From NCBI GenBank assembly GCA_003219415.1, contig QHOS01000018.1:1-64000 (forward strand): DNA of 64,000 nt, read 5' to 3'. Each line of letters opens with the position of its first letter. The first letter of the stretch is position 1. Positions 34,231 to 44,049 of this stretch are shown one piece after another. The notes under the pieces were generated by a model that was not told the DNA's origin, made no database searches, and saw only the letters and a program-made list of their open reading frames with translations. A program made the translations under genes and the position numbers. Origin of the DNA: Verrucomicrobiota bacterium (GTDB taxonomy: Bacteria > Verrucomicrobiota > Verrucomicrobiia > Chthoniobacterales > UBA10450).

Positions 34231-35090
34231 CGACTTTTTTGGTAGTGGGTTGCGTTGCGCTGGTCCAAGGGCTGGCGGCACAGGGAAATAGTTCTTTGTC
34301 AGAATCCAAAACTGAAAACGCGGGAGCGAGTAACACCGCGGTGGCAGGCGTGTTGCCTGCGGCATCGGCGAATTCGCAACCCCGAAAACTTTCGGGGCTG
34401 CCTTCAGAGATGACTGCGTCGGGATTGCTTCAGCAAAATGAAGATTTGCAGAGGCAATTATCGATCGCCCAGGAATCGCTGAAGGCCTTGACCAGCAGCC
34501 TGGCGGAGTCTAATGCGGAGGCGGAATTGTTTCGCCGCAAGTACTCCGAAGTGCAGTTGCAGATGGAGGCGCTAGGGCTGGCGTCCGCGAACAAGGACCG
34601 TGCGAAGCTGGAGCAGCGTCTACTGGCGGCAGTAAGTGATCTTCAACTCGCGCAGAAGGAGCGCGACGAGTATCGCGATCAAATGCTGCGTCTGGATGAA
34701 TCGGTGTTGTGTTACTTGAAAACGTCGCAGAGTGCGGATGCGAAGACGCGAATGGACGTGGAGACTCAGCTGCGCAGCATAGACAAGCTCGTGACAAAGT
34801 CCTCGAATACGCCGGATTTACCGGAACCAAGTTTGATGGACGGGAACGTGATCAGCGTGAAGGATGAATGGTCATTTGTAGTTGGTAACTTTGGCGAAAA
34901 ACAAGGCGTCAAGGTTGGCATGCCAATGCGGGTAACGCGCGGCGATAAAAGAATCGCGACCTTGAGGGTAGTCGATGTGCGACAAAGGATTTGCGGCGCC
35001 GTGATTCAGGAAATGGATTCAAAGAAGGACAGAATAAAAGTAGGGGACCGCCTCCAGGTGGATGCGCAACCGAATGTGAGTTTGAAATAA
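34200..35090 (+). CDS. Exported coiled-coil protein inserted in the S10 operon
   Basis: Start chosen at GTG 34200 (296 residues) because it opens into a signal-peptide-like N-terminus (KQSTINYRLATFLVVGCVAL...GLAAQ); a TTG 13 codons upstream is also open. Residues about 75-210 form a coiled coil (LQQNEDLQRQLSIAQESL, KDRAKLEQRLLAAVSDLQLA). The C-terminal 85 residues (GNVISVKDEWSFVVGNFGEK ... GVKVGMPMRVTRGD ... ATLRVVD) match the end domain of the protein at 20827-21660. It is not ribosomal. Its place between rpsS and rplV, on the same strand with small gaps, means it is probably co-transcribed with translation genes. Function unknown. Confidence 0.8.
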   Translation: MKQSTINYRLATFLVVGCVALVQGLAAQGNSSLSESKTENAGASNTAVAGVLPAASANSQPRKLSGLPSEMTASGLLQQNEDLQRQLSIAQESLKALTSSLAESNAEAELFRRKYSEVQLQMEALGLASANKDRAKLEQRLLAAVSDLQLAQKERDEYRDQMLRLDESVLCYLKTSQSADAKTRMDVETQLRSIDKLVTKSSNTPDLPEPSLMDGNVISVKDEWSFVVGNFGEKQGVKVGMPMRVTRGDKRIATLRVVDVRQRICGAVIQEMDSKKDRIKVGDRLQVDAQPNVSLK

Positions 35091-35160
35091 GAAGACGAGA
35101 ATCGAAAACCGAGAATCGGGAGACCGAGTTACGAATTTCGATTCTCGAATTACAGAACAA
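35091..35160. repeat. Word repeat GAGAATCG before rplV
   Basis: GACGAGAATCGAAAACCGAG is followed by AATCGGGAGACCGAG and then TTTCGATTCTCGAATTAC: the word (C)GAGAATCG appears at least twice, and once inverted as CGATTCTCG. It fills the gap between the inserted coiled-coil gene and rplV. Confidence 0.7.
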
Positions 35161-35164
35161 GGTC

Positions 35165-35650
35165 ATGGAAGTCAGATCGATATACAAGTATGCGCGGATT
35201 TCGCCGTTTAAAGCGCGCGAAGTCACCCGTGAGATCCAGGGTCTGCCGGTTTCGGCAGCGCTCGATCTGCTTGCTTTTACACCTAAGAAAGCGGCGTTCC
35301 TTATCAACAAGACATTGAAAAGTGCGATCGCTAATGCCGAGAACAACGCAAACCTCAAGCCGGACGGATTGGTCGTAAAAGAAGCGATTGTAGGCGAAGG
35401 GCCGACGTTCAAGCGGATTATGCCGCGTGCCCGGGGTAGCGCGAGCCGGATTTTGAAGCGGACCAGTCATATCCGAATCGTGCTTACGGACGAAATTGAA
35501 GTTGAGACACGCGAGACTAGAAGGGCCAAACAGAAAGCGGAACAGAGGGCCGAGAAGAAGAAGGAAACCGGAGCCGGGGCCGCGACCGGAAAGTCGAAGA
35601 CTGAAAAAAAGCCGCGAGCGAAAAAGGCGGCCAGGAAATCGAACAAGTAA
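35165..35650 (+). CDS. rplV: 50S ribosomal protein L22, with long basic tail
   Basis: Start ATG 35165 (MEVRSIYKYARISPFKAREV), 161 residues against about 110 in E. coli. The L22 core ends near residue 112 with the tunnel hairpin (FKRIMPRARGSASRILKRTSH). The extra 45-50 residues (RAEKKKETGAGAATGKSKTE) are Lys/Ala/Glu-rich. The upstream open frame is not used because it covers repeats and the preceding gene. Confidence 0.95.
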   Translation: MEVRSIYKYARISPFKAREVTREIQGLPVSAALDLLAFTPKKAAFLINKTLKSAIANAENNANLKPDGLVVKEAIVGEGPTFKRIMPRARGSASRILKRTSHIRIVLTDEIEVETRETRRAKQKAEQRAEKKKETGAGAATGKSKTEKKPRAKKAARKSNK

Positions 35651-35667
35651 TTTTGTTATACTGACTT

Positions 35668-36360
35668 ATGGGACAAAAAGTTAATCCGATTGGCTTTCGC
35701 CTGGGCGTGAACCGCGACTGGCGCTCGCGCTGGTATGCCTCGCCCCAGGAGCTGCCGGCGTTTTTGCACTCCGATTTAGAGATTCGTGGTTACGTGAAGA
35801 AAAAGCTGCAGTATGCGGCTGTCTCAAAAATTGTGATCGAGCGGGCGTGGAACAGCATCCGGGTGACCATTTTCACTGCGCGTCCGGGAATCGTCATCGG
35901 ACGCAAGGGCGCCGAGATCGAGAAAATGACAGAAGAGATTTCCAAGATGGCGCAGGGCAAGCAAGTCAAGATCGACATTCAGGAGATCAAGACACCGGAG
36001 CTCGATGCGCAATTGGTGGCGGAGAATGTGGCGCTACAAATCGAGCGGCGGATTGCTTATCGCCGCGCAATGAAGAAGGCCGTGCAGACGGCGATGGATT
36101 TTGGCGCCGAAGGAATTCGGCTCCGTTCTTCAGGCCGGCTTAATGGTGCGGAGATTTCGCGCTCGGAATGGTATCGGGAAGGCAAAGTTCCTCTGCACAC
36201 GTTGCGAACGGCGGTCGATTACGGGTTTGCCGAAGCCAATACCGTTTACGGAAAAATCGGAGTGAAATGTTGGATCTGTAAGAAGGAGGAGCCAGTGCCC
36301 CAGCCCGCTTCTCCGCCTCCACCACCGCCAGCTCCGGCACCAGAGCCGACTGCAGTCTAA
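35668..36360 (+). CDS. rpsC: 30S ribosomal protein S3, with proline-rich tail
   Basis: The 230 residues start [20 protein letters not shown], contain the KH domain with the GRKG loop ([15 protein letters not shown]) and GVKCWICKK at the normal end of the core. The last 23 residues are Pro-rich ([20 protein letters not shown]). S3 lies at the mRNA entry and has helicase activity with S4 and S5. The function of the tail is unknown. Confidence 0.96.
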   Translation: MGQKVNPIGFRLGVNRDWRSRWYASPQELPAFLHSDLEIRGYVKKKLQYAAVSKIVIERAWNSIRVTIFTARPGIVIGRKGAEIEKMTEEISKMAQGKQVKIDIQEIKTPELDAQLVAENVALQIERRIAYRRAMKKAVQTAMDFGAEGIRLRSSGRLNGAEISRSEWYREGKVPLHTLRTAVDYGFAEANTVYGKIGVKCWICKKEEPVPQPASPPPPPPAPAPEPTAV

Positions 36361-36364
36361 GGAG
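36359..36364 (+). promoter_or_regulatory. Shine-Dalgarno AAGGAG before rplP
   Basis: AAGGAG eight bases before the rplP ATG overlaps the rpsC stop. It is one of the very few clear Shine-Dalgarno sequences in the whole ribosomal block. Confidence 0.75.
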
Positions 36365-36372
36365 AAATTTTT

Positions 36373-36798
36373 ATGCCGTTGATGCCAAAACGCGTGAAGT
36401 ATCGAAAAACCCAGCGGGGCAGCCGCAAGGGAACCGCTTCGCGCAATCTCAGGATCGACTTTGGCGAGTTTGGATTGCAGACACTCGAACGTGCGTGGAT
36501 CACGAACACGCAATTGGAGGCCGCGCGTGTAGCGCTCACACGCAATATGAAACGCAAAGGCAAGTTGTGGATCCGCATTTTTCCGGACAAATCCGTAACG
36601 TCTCGTCCACCGGAAACGCGCATGGGCAAGGGCAAAGGCCAGCCCGAGCACTGGGTCGCGACGGTGCGACCTGGTAATATTTTGTTCGAATTAGACGGCG
36701 TGCCGGAATCGGTAGCGCGCGAGTCTTTGCGACTGGCTGCGGATAAATTGCCGGTGCGGACGAAATTTCTGACACGCCATCACGTAAGGGCCGCTTAA
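36373..36798 (+). CDS. rplP: 50S ribosomal protein L16
   Basis: 141 residues, [20 protein letters not shown] at the N-terminus and [17 protein letters not shown] in the core, with the usual length. L16 organises the A-site tRNA region of the 50S. It is preceded by a rare clear Shine-Dalgarno sequence. Confidence 0.97.
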   Translation: MPLMPKRVKYRKTQRGSRKGTASRNLRIDFGEFGLQTLERAWITNTQLEAARVALTRNMKRKGKLWIRIFPDKSVTSRPPETRMGKGKGQPEHWVATVRPGNILFELDGVPESVARESLRLAADKLPVRTKFLTRHHVRAA

Positions 36799-36803
36799 GC
36801 ATC

Positions 36804-37007
36804 ATGAAGATGAAAGAAATCACCGAGCTGAGCACCGACGAGTTACTGACAAAGAGGCGCGATTTACGCCAGGAAAGACTCCACCTGCGTTTGCAACAAC
36901 AGAGCGGCCAGCTGGAACAGCCAAGCAGGTTACGCCTGCTGCGGCGGGATATTGGCCGGATCGAAACGGAGCTATCGCAGCGCGAGAAACAAACTGAAGC
37001 GAAGTAA
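36804..37007 (+). CDS. rpmC: 50S ribosomal protein L29
   Basis: 67 residues: [40 protein letters not shown] and [16 protein letters not shown] two-helix protein at the tunnel exit. Five bases after rplP and two before rpsQ. Confidence 0.95.
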   Translation: MKMKEITELSTDELLTKRRDLRQERLHLRLQQQSGQLEQPSRLRLLRRDIGRIETELSQREKQTEAK

Positions 37008-37009
37008 CT

Positions 37010-37297
37010 ATGGCTGACGAACTCCAACCGCAATCCGCTCCCGCCTCTATCACCCGCGGCTCGCGTAAGACGCGCACCGGCGAAGTGGTTTCCAGCGGCA
37101 TGAATAAAACAATTGTAGTGCGCACGGTGACGCGTGTGCCGCATCCGAAGTTCGGCAAGATCGTGAAACAGATGAAAAAATTCTACGCGCACGACGAACA
37201 GAACCGGGCGAAAACTGGTGACCGGGTCCGCATCATGGAGACCCGGCCGCTCAGCAAGCTGAAACGGTGGCGCCTGGTGGAGGTCATCCAAAAGTAA
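37010..37297 (+). CDS. rpsQ: 30S ribosomal protein S17
   Basis: 95 residues. The S17 core begins at [20 protein letters not shown] (about residue 22) and continues [24 protein letters not shown] and the usual [18 protein letters not shown]. The first 20 residues ([17 protein letters not shown]) are an extra hydrophilic extension. Confidence 0.95.
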   Translation: MADELQPQSAPASITRGSRKTRTGEVVSSGMNKTIVVRTVTRVPHPKFGKIVKQMKKFYAHDEQNRAKTGDRVRIMETRPLSKLKRWRLVEVIQK

Positions 37298-37308
37298 CTA
37301 TCGATTTT

Positions 37309-37674
37309 ATGGTACAACTTCGATCCAGATTGGATGTGGCAGACAATAGCGGTGCGCGCATGGCCACGATGATTGGTGTCATTGGCAAAGCCACGCGTTA
37401 CGCAGGGATCGGCGACGTGATTACTGCAAACGTGAAGGAAGCAAGCGCAACAGGGACTGTGAAGAAGGGCGAAGTGGTACGCGCAGTGCTTGTTCGCACC
37501 AAGCAGCCGATCCGGCGCGAGGATGGGTCGCTGCTGCGCTTCGATAACAATGCCATCGTGATTATCGATAAAGATTTGAATCCCCGCGGCACGCGCATCT
37601 TTGGACCAGTCGCCCGTGAATTGCGTGAGCGGAATTTCATGAAAATTGTCTCGCTTGCCCCGGAAGTCTTATGA
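37309..37674 (+). CDS. rplN: 50S ribosomal protein L14
   Basis: Start ATG 37309, 121 residues: [42 protein letters not shown], and [30 protein letters not shown]14 forms intersubunit bridges and binds the silencing factor RsfS. Overlaps rplX by ATGA. Confidence 0.97.
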   Translation: MVQLRSRLDVADNSGARMATMIGVIGKATRYAGIGDVITANVKEASATGTVKKGEVVRAVLVRTKQPIRREDGSLLRFDNNAIVIIDKDLNPRGTRIFGPVARELRERNFMKIVSLAPEVL

Positions 37675-37973
37675 ACCGCATCAAGTGTCACGTTAAAAAA
37701 GGCGATCAAGTCGAGGTCATCTCCGGGAATTTCCGCGGCTCTTCAGGGAAGATTCTAGCGGTGTTTCCGGGAAAACAGCGTGTTGTCGTCGAGGGCGTGC
37801 GGATCATCAAGAAACACCTTCGAAAATCCCAGGATAATCCGAGCGGGAAAATCGCCGAACGGGAAGGACCCATTCATATCTCGAATGTGAAATTGATCGA
37901 GCGCGAGAAGAAGACTGAGAAAAAGGCTGCGAAGAAATCGAAGAAGGAAAAAGAAGAGCAAAAAGCAGCTTAA
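37671..37973 (+). CDS. rplX: 50S ribosomal protein L24
   Basis: 100 residues with the KOW motif [20 protein letters not shown] and the [13 protein letters not shown] loop. The last 22 residues are a lysine-rich tail ([18 protein letters not shown]). It initiates 50S assembly. A dispersed half-repeat separates it from rplE. Confidence 0.96.
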   Translation: MNRIKCHVKKGDQVEVISGNFRGSSGKILAVFPGKQRVVVEGVRIIKKHLRKSQDNPSGKIAEREGPIHISNVKLIEREKKTEKKAAKKSKKEKEEQKAA

Positions 37974-37987
37974 GTAATTAGTTAACC

Positions 37988-38017
37988 AGAGATGTCTCGA
38001 CTTCGCTCGACATGACA
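37988..38017. repeat. GTCATTCCGAGCG family, half-site C inside the ribosomal block
   Basis: AGAGATGTCTCGACTTCGCT followed by CGACATGAC, identical over its length to the right arm of copy A. It lies between rplX and rplE, the widest gap of this part of the operon. Confidence 0.75.
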
Positions 38018-38026
38018 AACTGAAAA

Positions 38027-38599
38027 ATGGAAAACGAATTTCATCGCGATTACAAAGAGCGCGTTATGCCGGCGCTGCAAAAGCAGCACGGTTACAAAAA
38101 CGTTCACCAGGTTCCCAAGGTGGAAAAAGTGGTGATTAATACTTCCGTTGGCTCGCAATCTGATGTGAAGCAAGCGCTAGAAGAAGCGAAAGCGGAGCTT
38201 GCGTTGATCACGGGGCAGCGCCCCGTCGAAACGCTGGCCAAGAAAAGTATTTCCAACTTCAAATTGCGCAAAGGCCAGGCCATTGGCGCGAAGGTGACTT
38301 TGCGCGGAGAGCGCATGTACGAATTCCTCGAACGCTTCATCAAAGCCGCGCTGCCACGCATCCGCGATTTTCGCGGTGTCTCTCCGCGCTGTTTTGATAA
38401 CCAGGGCAATTATACGCTCGGGGTTTCGGATCAATCGATTTTTCCAGAGGTCGAGCTGGATAAAATCAAGCGCAATATTGGATTTGATGTTACAATCGTC
38501 ACCACGGCACGGACCGACGAGGAAGCCAAATCGCTGTTAAGCGAAATGGGAATGCCGTTTAGCGACCGGGCAAAGAAGCCCGCCGCGCAACCCGCCTGA
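38027..38599 (+). CDS. rplE: 50S ribosomal protein L5
   Basis: 190 residues: [38 protein letters not shown], and [17 protein letters not shown]5 binds 5S rRNA and contacts the P-site tRNA. The last dozen residues are a short Ala/Pro tail. The next gene is rpsH; rpsN (S14), usually in this place, is missing. Confidence 0.97.
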   Translation: MENEFHRDYKERVMPALQKQHGYKNVHQVPKVEKVVINTSVGSQSDVKQALEEAKAELALITGQRPVETLAKKSISNFKLRKGQAIGAKVTLRGERMYEFLERFIKAALPRIRDFRGVSPRCFDNQGNYTLGVSDQSIFPEVELDKIKRNIGFDVTIVTTARTDEEAKSLLSEMGMPFSDRAKKPAAQPA

Positions 38600-38604
38600 T
38601 TGTC

Positions 38605-39003
38605 ATGAGCACTGTTACTGATCCTATTGCTGATTTTCTGGCGCGTGTCCGCAACGGGACGCGCGCGCAAAAATCCGAAGTGCTTGTGCCGTACTCGAAG
38701 ATCAAGGCCGAGCTCGCGCGCATTCTGAAGGATGAAGGTTACATTTCCGATTACTCGGTCGACACGAGTGCCGCGCATCCGCGCATCAAGATTACCAACA
38801 AACTTGTGAACCGGTCGAGCGCCATTGCCGGGCTGCGTCGTGTGAGCCGCCCGGGATTACGGCGATACGTTGCCGCGGATGAAATCCCGAGGGTTCTGGG
38901 TGGAATGGGTTTGGCCATCCTTTCTACGTCGCGCGGCGTTTTATCCGGCCGCGAAGCGCGAAAGCAAAAGGTGGGCGGCGAGCTACTGGCTTACGTTTGG
39001 TGA
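38605..39003 (+). CDS. rpsH: 30S ribosomal protein S8
   Basis: 132 residues: TDPIADFLARVRNGTRAQKS, EGYISDYSV, and LGGMGLAILSTSRGVLSGRE. In E. coli S8 represses spc translation. It directly follows rplE, without rpsN between. Confidence 0.96.
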   Translation: MSTVTDPIADFLARVRNGTRAQKSEVLVPYSKIKAELARILKDEGYISDYSVDTSAAHPRIKITNKLVNRSSAIAGLRRVSRPGLRRYVAADEIPRVLGGMGLAILSTSRGVLSGREARKQKVGGELLAYVW

Positions 39004-39037
39004 AGATTTAACGTTGTAATGATTTAACGAATCACGA
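39004..39037. repeat. Word repeat GATTTAACG between rpsH and rplF
   Basis: GATTTAACGTTGTAATGATT followed by TAACGAATCACGAA: the 9-mer GATTTAACG occurs twice. It is the inverse form of the CGTTAAATC word before lpxD. Confidence 0.7.
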
Positions 39038-39041
39038 ACTC

Positions 39042-39581
39042 ATGTCACGAATTGGAAATAAGGCGGTCGAGATTCCCGATAAAGTCAAAGTAAACGTTGA
39101 CGAAGAGGGAGCCGTTTCAGTGGAGGGGCCGAAGGGAAAACTGCAGTGGAAACTTCCGCGTCAGATCCGGGCAAGCGTAAAAGACAATCAGGTATCGGTG
39201 ATGCGCGAAGCAGAATCACGCAGCGTAAAAGCCTTGCATGGGCTGTCGCGCAGCCTGGTGCACAACATGGTGCAAGGTGTGAGCGAGGGATTCACCAAGC
39301 AACTCGAGATCGAAGGAGTAGGTTTCAAGGCTGCCGTTCAGGGTTCCACCCTTAACTTGAGCCTTGGTTTCTCGCATCCAGTTCCATTTTCAATTCCAGC
39401 AGACATTAAAATCACTGTCGCCGATAATACGAAGATTACAGTTCAAGGCGTAGACAAAAAATTGGTTGGGCAGGTGGCGGCGGACATCCGTCGCTTTTAT
39501 CCTCCGGAACCGTACAAGGGCAAAGGCGTTCGCTACGCGGGCGAGCAGATTCGTCGCAAAGAGGGCAAGACTGTTCAATAA
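39042..39581 (+). CDS. rplF: 50S ribosomal protein L6
   Basis: 179 residues: [26 protein letters not shown], the usual [10 protein letters not shown] and the C-terminal [18 protein letters not shown]6 lies near the factor-binding site and is needed for 50S assembly. Confidence 0.97.
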   Translation: MSRIGNKAVEIPDKVKVNVDEEGAVSVEGPKGKLQWKLPRQIRASVKDNQVSVMREAESRSVKALHGLSRSLVHNMVQGVSEGFTKQLEIEGVGFKAAVQGSTLNLSLGFSHPVPFSIPADIKITVADNTKITVQGVDKKLVGQVAADIRRFYPPEPYKGKGVRYAGEQIRRKEGKTVQ

Positions 39582-39583
39582 TT

Positions 39584-39946
39584 ATGGCGACGATTCGTAA
39601 GGCAGCGCGACAAAGCGTTCATCGAAGGATCAGGAAAAAGGTGGCAGGCACGGCGCAACGACCGCGGCTGTCAGTTCATTTCTCTGGCAAACACGTTTAT
39701 GCTCAGGTGATCGACGACGATGCGGGACGGACGCTGGCCGCTGCATCGACGGCGGAGCCTTCCCTGGTTGGTAAAGACAAGGCCGCTGCAAACAAGACCG
39801 CGGCGGAACACGTCGGCAAGGCAATCGCGGAACGTTTACTGGCAAAAAAACTCGAGCGAGTCGTTTTTGATCGCGGGGGGTTCCTTTATCACGGAAAAGT
39901 GAAAGCATTGGCAGACGCTGCCCGTGCAGGCGGCTTAAAATTTTAA
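39584..39946 (+). CDS. rplR: 50S ribosomal protein L18
   Basis: 120 residues: [40 protein letters not shown], and [20 protein letters not shown]. It binds 5S rRNA with L5. Two bases after rplF. Confidence 0.96.
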   Translation: MATIRKAARQSVHRRIRKKVAGTAQRPRLSVHFSGKHVYAQVIDDDAGRTLAAASTAEPSLVGKDKAAANKTAAEHVGKAIAERLLAKKLERVVFDRGGFLYHGKVKALADAARAGGLKF

Positions 39947-39949
39947 TTC

Positions 39950-40516
39950 ATGGCTCAAACACATTCAGGAGGCAGACGACCGGATATGCGCCGGACAGAT
40001 AAGGCGCCGGCGGCAAGGGGCGATACGACAGAGAAAGTCGTATTCATCAACCGCTGCGCGAAGGTCGTGAAGGGCGGACGCCGTTTTAGCTTTAGCGCGT
40101 TGATCGTGGCTGGAGATCACGATGGAAAAGTGGGATGCGGATTTGGCAAGGCCAACGAAGTATCAGAGGCGATTCGGAAGGCCTCTGAAGCCGCGCGCAA
40201 AGCCATGGAAAAGGTTTCATTGAACGAAAACACAATTCCCCACGAAGTGATTGGCGAATACGATGGAGCGCGAGTGCTATTGCGTCCCGCGTCGCCCGGG
40301 ACTGGAGTTATTGCCGGAGGAGGTGTTCGGGCGGTCGCCGAAGCAGCCGGGATCCGCGACGTGCTGGCCAAATCGCTCGGATCAAGCAATCACGCCAACG
40401 TAGTGAAAGCGACGATCGCTGCGTTGAAATCACTTCGCCGCCGCGACCAAATTTATAAACTGCGCGGAATTCACTTTAACGATGCAAAGGGCAACCAACA
40501 TGATGCGTCTTCATAA
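39950..40516 (+). CDS. rpsE: 30S ribosomal protein S5
   Basis: 188 residues. The dsRNA-binding core contains [20 protein letters not shown] and [17 protein letters not shown]; the C-terminal half has [19 protein letters not shown]. The first 22 residues are a basic extension. Rpm D (L30), which normally follows, is absent and rplO overlaps its end. Confidence 0.96.
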   Translation: MAQTHSGGRRPDMRRTDKAPAARGDTTEKVVFINRCAKVVKGGRRFSFSALIVAGDHDGKVGCGFGKANEVSEAIRKASEAARKAMEKVSLNENTIPHEVIGEYDGARVLLRPASPGTGVIAGGGVRAVAEAAGIRDVLAKSLGSSNHANVVKATIAALKSLRRRDQIYKLRGIHFNDAKGNQHDASS

Positions 40517-41075
40517 TTTACAACCGCGTCCCGGCTCGCGACATCGCGTGAAGCGTCTGGGTTGCGGGGAAAGTTCAGGGCACGGAAAGACCAGCGGCAA
40601 AGGTCACAAGGGGCAAAAGGCGCGCTCGGGAGGGAGCATTCGGCTGGGCTTCGAGGGTGGCCAAATGCCCCTGATTCGACGGTTGCCAAAGCGAGGGTTT
40701 AATAATGCCGCCTTTCATAAGCGGTATGCGATTGTCAACCTTGATGATCTCAATGCGTTTAAGGCCGGAACTGCCGTGAACGAACAACTCTTGCGCGAGT
40801 CGAAGCTCGTAAGAGGTCATTTCGTAGGGATAAAAATTCTTGGTGACGGTGAGTTAAAACACGGGCTGAAGGTGGAAGCCGATAAAATCAGCACAACGGC
40901 CCGGGAAAAAATCGAAAAGGCCGGAGGGACAATTACGCTTCGTGAGAAAGGTGCCGCCGTGGCCGCCGGCAGCTCGACGGAGGAGCCGTCTGGCGCGCCT
41001 GCGCCAAAGGCGATCGGGAAGAAGAAATCGAAGACCTCGGCCAAAGCGAAAAAGAAAGCGTCGCGGGAGAGCTAG
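40500..41075 (+). CDS. rplO: 50S ribosomal protein L15, with long tail
   Basis: Start at ATG 40500 (or the next codon), overlapping rpsE by 17 bases. The 191 residues begin [20 protein letters not shown], with [20 protein letters not shown] and [18 protein letters not shown]. About 45 residues beyond the usual end form an Ala/Pro/Lys tail ([18 protein letters not shown]). Confidence 0.95.
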   Translation: MMRLHNLQPRPGSRHRVKRLGCGESSGHGKTSGKGHKGQKARSGGSIRLGFEGGQMPLIRRLPKRGFNNAAFHKRYAIVNLDDLNAFKAGTAVNEQLLRESKLVRGHFVGIKILGDGELKHGLKVEADKISTTAREKIEKAGGTITLREKGAAVAAGSSTEEPSGAPAPKAIGKKKSKTSAKAKKKASRES

Positions 41076-41107
41076 CTTCCCGGCGCATAATGTTTCACAT
41101 TTAGCGG

Positions 41108-42616
41108 ATGGTTTCGGCGTTTCTCAACACGGTCAAGATACCGGAATTGCGCCGGCGCATTTTGTTTACGCTGGCGGTAATCGTGCTTGTGCGTTTAGGA
41201 GCAGCGATCACGACTCCCGGAGTTAACCAGGGTGTGTTGCAGGAATGGTTTCGCACTTCACTGAGCCAGCGCACGGGAGGTGGTCTTGCAGCGCTTTTTA
41301 ACTTGTTCAGCGGCGGCGCGCTGGAGAATTGCGCCGTATTTTCGCTGGGCATCATGCCGTACATCAGCGCATCGATCATGATGCAGTTGCTGACCGCGGT
41401 GATTCCGCAGCTTGGGAGACTTGCACGCGAAGATGGCGGGCGGCAAAAGATTATGCAGCTAACGCGCTACGCCACAGTCGGGCTGTGCATTTTCCAAGGC
41501 TATTTGCTGGCGTTGTCATTTCAGCACCCGGAATCGTATCACACGATGCTGCCAGGGATTACAGACACGATCAGAAACCTCGGCGTCCCGCTGGTCGATG
41601 ACCTGGGCTGGAAATTTCGAATCGTAACCGTGGTTTCCCTAACGACTGGGACGCTTTTGTTAATGTGGATGGGCGATCAAATTACTGAGCGCGGCATTGG
41701 AAATGGAATATCGCTCATTATTACCGTTGGCATAGTTGCGCGGCTGCCCGCTGCGCTCGCGCAGGCTTGGAAGACTTTTGTGCCCTCAGCGCAGACTGGA
41801 TCCAGCCAGGTGAATCCGATGGTCCTTGTGCTGCTGGTCTTGTTCTTGATCATCGTCATCGCTGCGGTCATCACGATTACGCAAGGCGTGCGCAAGATTA
41901 CCGTGCAGTACGCCAAGCGTGTAGTTGGCCGCAAAATGTACGGAGGCCAGACGCAATACATGCCTTTGAAAGTCAATTACGCCGGCGTAATGCCCATCAT
42001 CTTCGCCTGGGCGCTGCTTCTCTTTCCGGCAACAATTGTCCAGTATGGATTTCGAAACAGCCCTACAGCCGCGCGGATTGCTAGCGCGCTTTCCACCGGC
42101 TGGCCCCATTACGTTGCTCTCGCTGCAATGATTTTCTTTTTCAGTTATTTCTGGGTTGCGACGCAGTTTCAACCAACCCAAATCGCGGATGACCTGAAGA
42201 AATACGGCGGATACATTCCGGGTGTGCGACCGGGAAAACCGACTGCCGATTTTCTTGATTTCACAATGACGCGACTAACGTTTGCCGGCGCAATATTCCT
42301 GACGCTCATAGCGGTATTGCCAAGTCTTCTAAGCCAGGGATTGAACGTGCCCATGATTACGGCGCAATTTTTTGGCGGCACAAGCTTGCTGATCATAGTT
42401 GGCGTTATGCTCGACACCATGCGCCAGGTAGAGACGCACCTTATTCAGCGGCATTACGACGGTTTCTTGCGCAAGGGTCGTATTCGGGGCAGAGCATTTG
42501 GTGCGGGTGCGTACAGTCGCGGCGAAACGGCAGCAAGCGGCACGCTGTTGTGGCTCTATGTTGGGATTGCGGTGCTGTTCATTGCCGGGATGGCCATTTT
42601 CCTTTACGGGCGATAG
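41108..42616 (+). CDS. secY: Preprotein translocase subunit SecY
   Basis: SecY forms the protein-conducting channel in the inner membrane. The 502 residues have ten membrane helices, with the plug region after the first helix, GIMPYISASIMMQLL, the GIGNGISLII motif in the TM5 loop, and the C-terminal cytoplasmic loop YGGYIPGVRPGKPT. It is longer than the 443-residue E. coli protein, with extra sequence around residues 35-60 and 130-165. adk starts one base after its stop. Confidence 0.97.
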   Translation: MVSAFLNTVKIPELRRRILFTLAVIVLVRLGAAITTPGVNQGVLQEWFRTSLSQRTGGGLAALFNLFSGGALENCAVFSLGIMPYISASIMMQLLTAVIPQLGRLAREDGGRQKIMQLTRYATVGLCIFQGYLLALSFQHPESYHTMLPGITDTIRNLGVPLVDDLGWKFRIVTVVSLTTGTLLLMWMGDQITERGIGNGISLIITVGIVARLPAALAQAWKTFVPSAQTGSSQVNPMVLVLLVLFLIIVIAAVITITQGVRKITVQYAKRVVGRKMYGGQTQYMPLKVNYAGVMPIIFAWALLLFPATIVQYGFRNSPTAARIASALSTGWPHYVALAAMIFFFSYFWVATQFQPTQIADDLKKYGGYIPGVRPGKPTADFLDFTMTRLTFAGAIFLTLIAVLPSLLSQGLNVPMITAQFFGGTSLLIIVGVMLDTMRQVETHLIQRHYDGFLRKGRIRGRAFGAGAYSRGETAASGTLLWLYVGIAVLFIAGMAIFLYGR

Positions 42617-43276
42617 GTGAAAAGGCGGCTCGTTCTTCTCGGCGCGCCCGGTTCTGGAAAAGGAACCCAGGCAGAAATGATTACGCGCCAATTCGGCATT
42701 CCCGTCACTTCGCCAGGCGCAATTCTGCGGCGTGAAAGAGACCTCGGAACGCCGTTGGGAAAAGAGACCGCCGAAGTGCTGCAAAGCGGAGGGCTCGTCT
42801 CCGATAAAATAATCATCGAACTAATCGAAGACTGGTTACGTTTGCATGGTGGTCACGGATTCGTCTTCGATGGTTTTCCCCGAACATTGCGGCAGGCCGA
42901 GAGTTTGATGACTATCTTGGCGCGGTTGCGTACCGCCCTGGATTTAGCGATATGGCTTGAGGTATCGGACCAGACTGTGCGCGATCGCATCGCCGGGCGG
43001 CTCCAATGTGGGGAATGCGGTTTTACAACCAGCTCGTCGAGCGCGCAGTTTTCGGAACGTCCCGTGTGTCCCTATTGCGATGGTCCATTAGTGCGTCGCA
43101 ACGACGATGATCTGAGCGTGCTGCAAACTCGCCTGCAAGAATTTCGCACTAAGACCGAGCCGCTTGCATCCTTTTATGGAAAGATGTCGATATTGCATCG
43201 GATTGACGGCAACCGCGATCGCGAGGCAGTCTTTAGCGATATTTCGCGGCTGATTGAAGACAAAAGTGCAGCATGA
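42617..43276 (+). CDS. adk: Adenylate kinase, zinc-lid type
   Basis: Starts at a GTG directly after the secY stop. The 219 residues hold the P-loop GAPGSGKGTQ, VFDGFPRTLRQAE and a lid with two Cys pairs (CGEC and CPYC) that should bind zinc. It balances AMP, ADP and ATP. The stop overlaps map by ATGA, giving a tight secY-adk-map unit. Confidence 0.95.
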   Translation: MKRRLVLLGAPGSGKGTQAEMITRQFGIPVTSPGAILRRERDLGTPLGKETAEVLQSGGLVSDKIIIELIEDWLRLHGGHGFVFDGFPRTLRQAESLMTILARLRTALDLAIWLEVSDQTVRDRIAGRLQCGECGFTTSSSSAQFSERPVCPYCDGPLVRRNDDDLSVLQTRLQEFRTKTEPLASFYGKMSILHRIDGNRDREAVFSDISRLIEDKSAA

Positions 43277-44049
43277 TCCCGATCAAGAACGTGAAGGAAA
43301 TTGAGAAGATGCGACAGGCGTGCCGCACCGCGAGCGATATTCTCGACCGTGTTAGTGAGCTGGTTCGTCCCGGTATTACGACAAAAGAAGTGGACGAAGC
43401 GGCAGCCGACTTCATGAGCGACGCACACGTGAAAAGTGCATTTCTCGGCTATCGACTCGGGCACCGGGTTTTTCCGGGCAACATTTGCATTTCCTTGAAT
43501 GACGAAGTTGTGCACGGCATCGGCACCCAACGCCGCATTCAATATGGCGACGTCGTAAAACTGGATATTGGCATCGTTCGGGAGGGTTGGGTAGGGGACA
43601 ATGCGACTACTGTACCGGTGGGAATCATTGACGAGCGGACCGACCAATTGCTGCGCGTCACGGAAAATGCGTTGTCCCGCGCAATTGGGGCCGCCCGCGA
43701 AGGCCAGCGCGTCGGCGACATCTGCGCTGAAATTGAGGATGAAGCGCGCCGCTTTGGTTTTTCAGTCGTGCGCGAATTTGTTGGACACGGTGTGGGACGA
43801 AAAATGCACGAGGAGCCGCAAATTCCTAACTACGGCAAGCGCGGTAGCGGCCCGAAGTTAAAGCCAGGGATGACGCTGGCCATTGAGCCGATGATTAACA
43901 TCGGCACGTCCGACGTAAGATTGCTCGACGACGGTTGGACGGTGCGCACGGCGGATGGGATGCCCTCGGCGCACTTCGAGCACACGGTTTTGATCACGAA
44001 GGACGAGCCAGATATTCTGACATGGCGCGCAAAGACGCAATTGAAGTAG
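43273..44049 (+). CDS. map: Methionine aminopeptidase, type I
   Basis: The 258 residues start [20 protein letters not shown] and contain the metal ligands in [15 protein letters not shown] (Asp pair: D in LDIG and D in GDN), [12 protein letters not shown] (His), and the two Glu residues in AIEPMINIG and [11 protein letters not shown]. It removes the start methionine. Overlaps infA by 28 bases. Confidence 0.96.
   Translation: MIPIKNVKEIEKMRQACRTASDILDRVSELVRPGITTKEVDEAAADFMSDAHVKSAFLGYRLGHRVFPGNICISLNDEVVHGIGTQRRIQYGDVVKLDIGIVREGWVGDNATTVPVGIIDERTDQLLRVTENALSRAIGAAREGQRVGDICAEIEDEARRFGFSVVREFVGHGVGRKMHEEPQIPNYGKRGSGPKLKPGMTLAIEPMINIGTSDVRLLDDGWTVRTADGMPSAHFEHTVLITKDEPDILTWRAKTQLK

Noticed and set aside
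36536-37291. 251-codon minus-strand frame across rplP-rpmC-rpsQ
   Set aside because: Antisense to three ribosomal genes, with no domain or likely start context.
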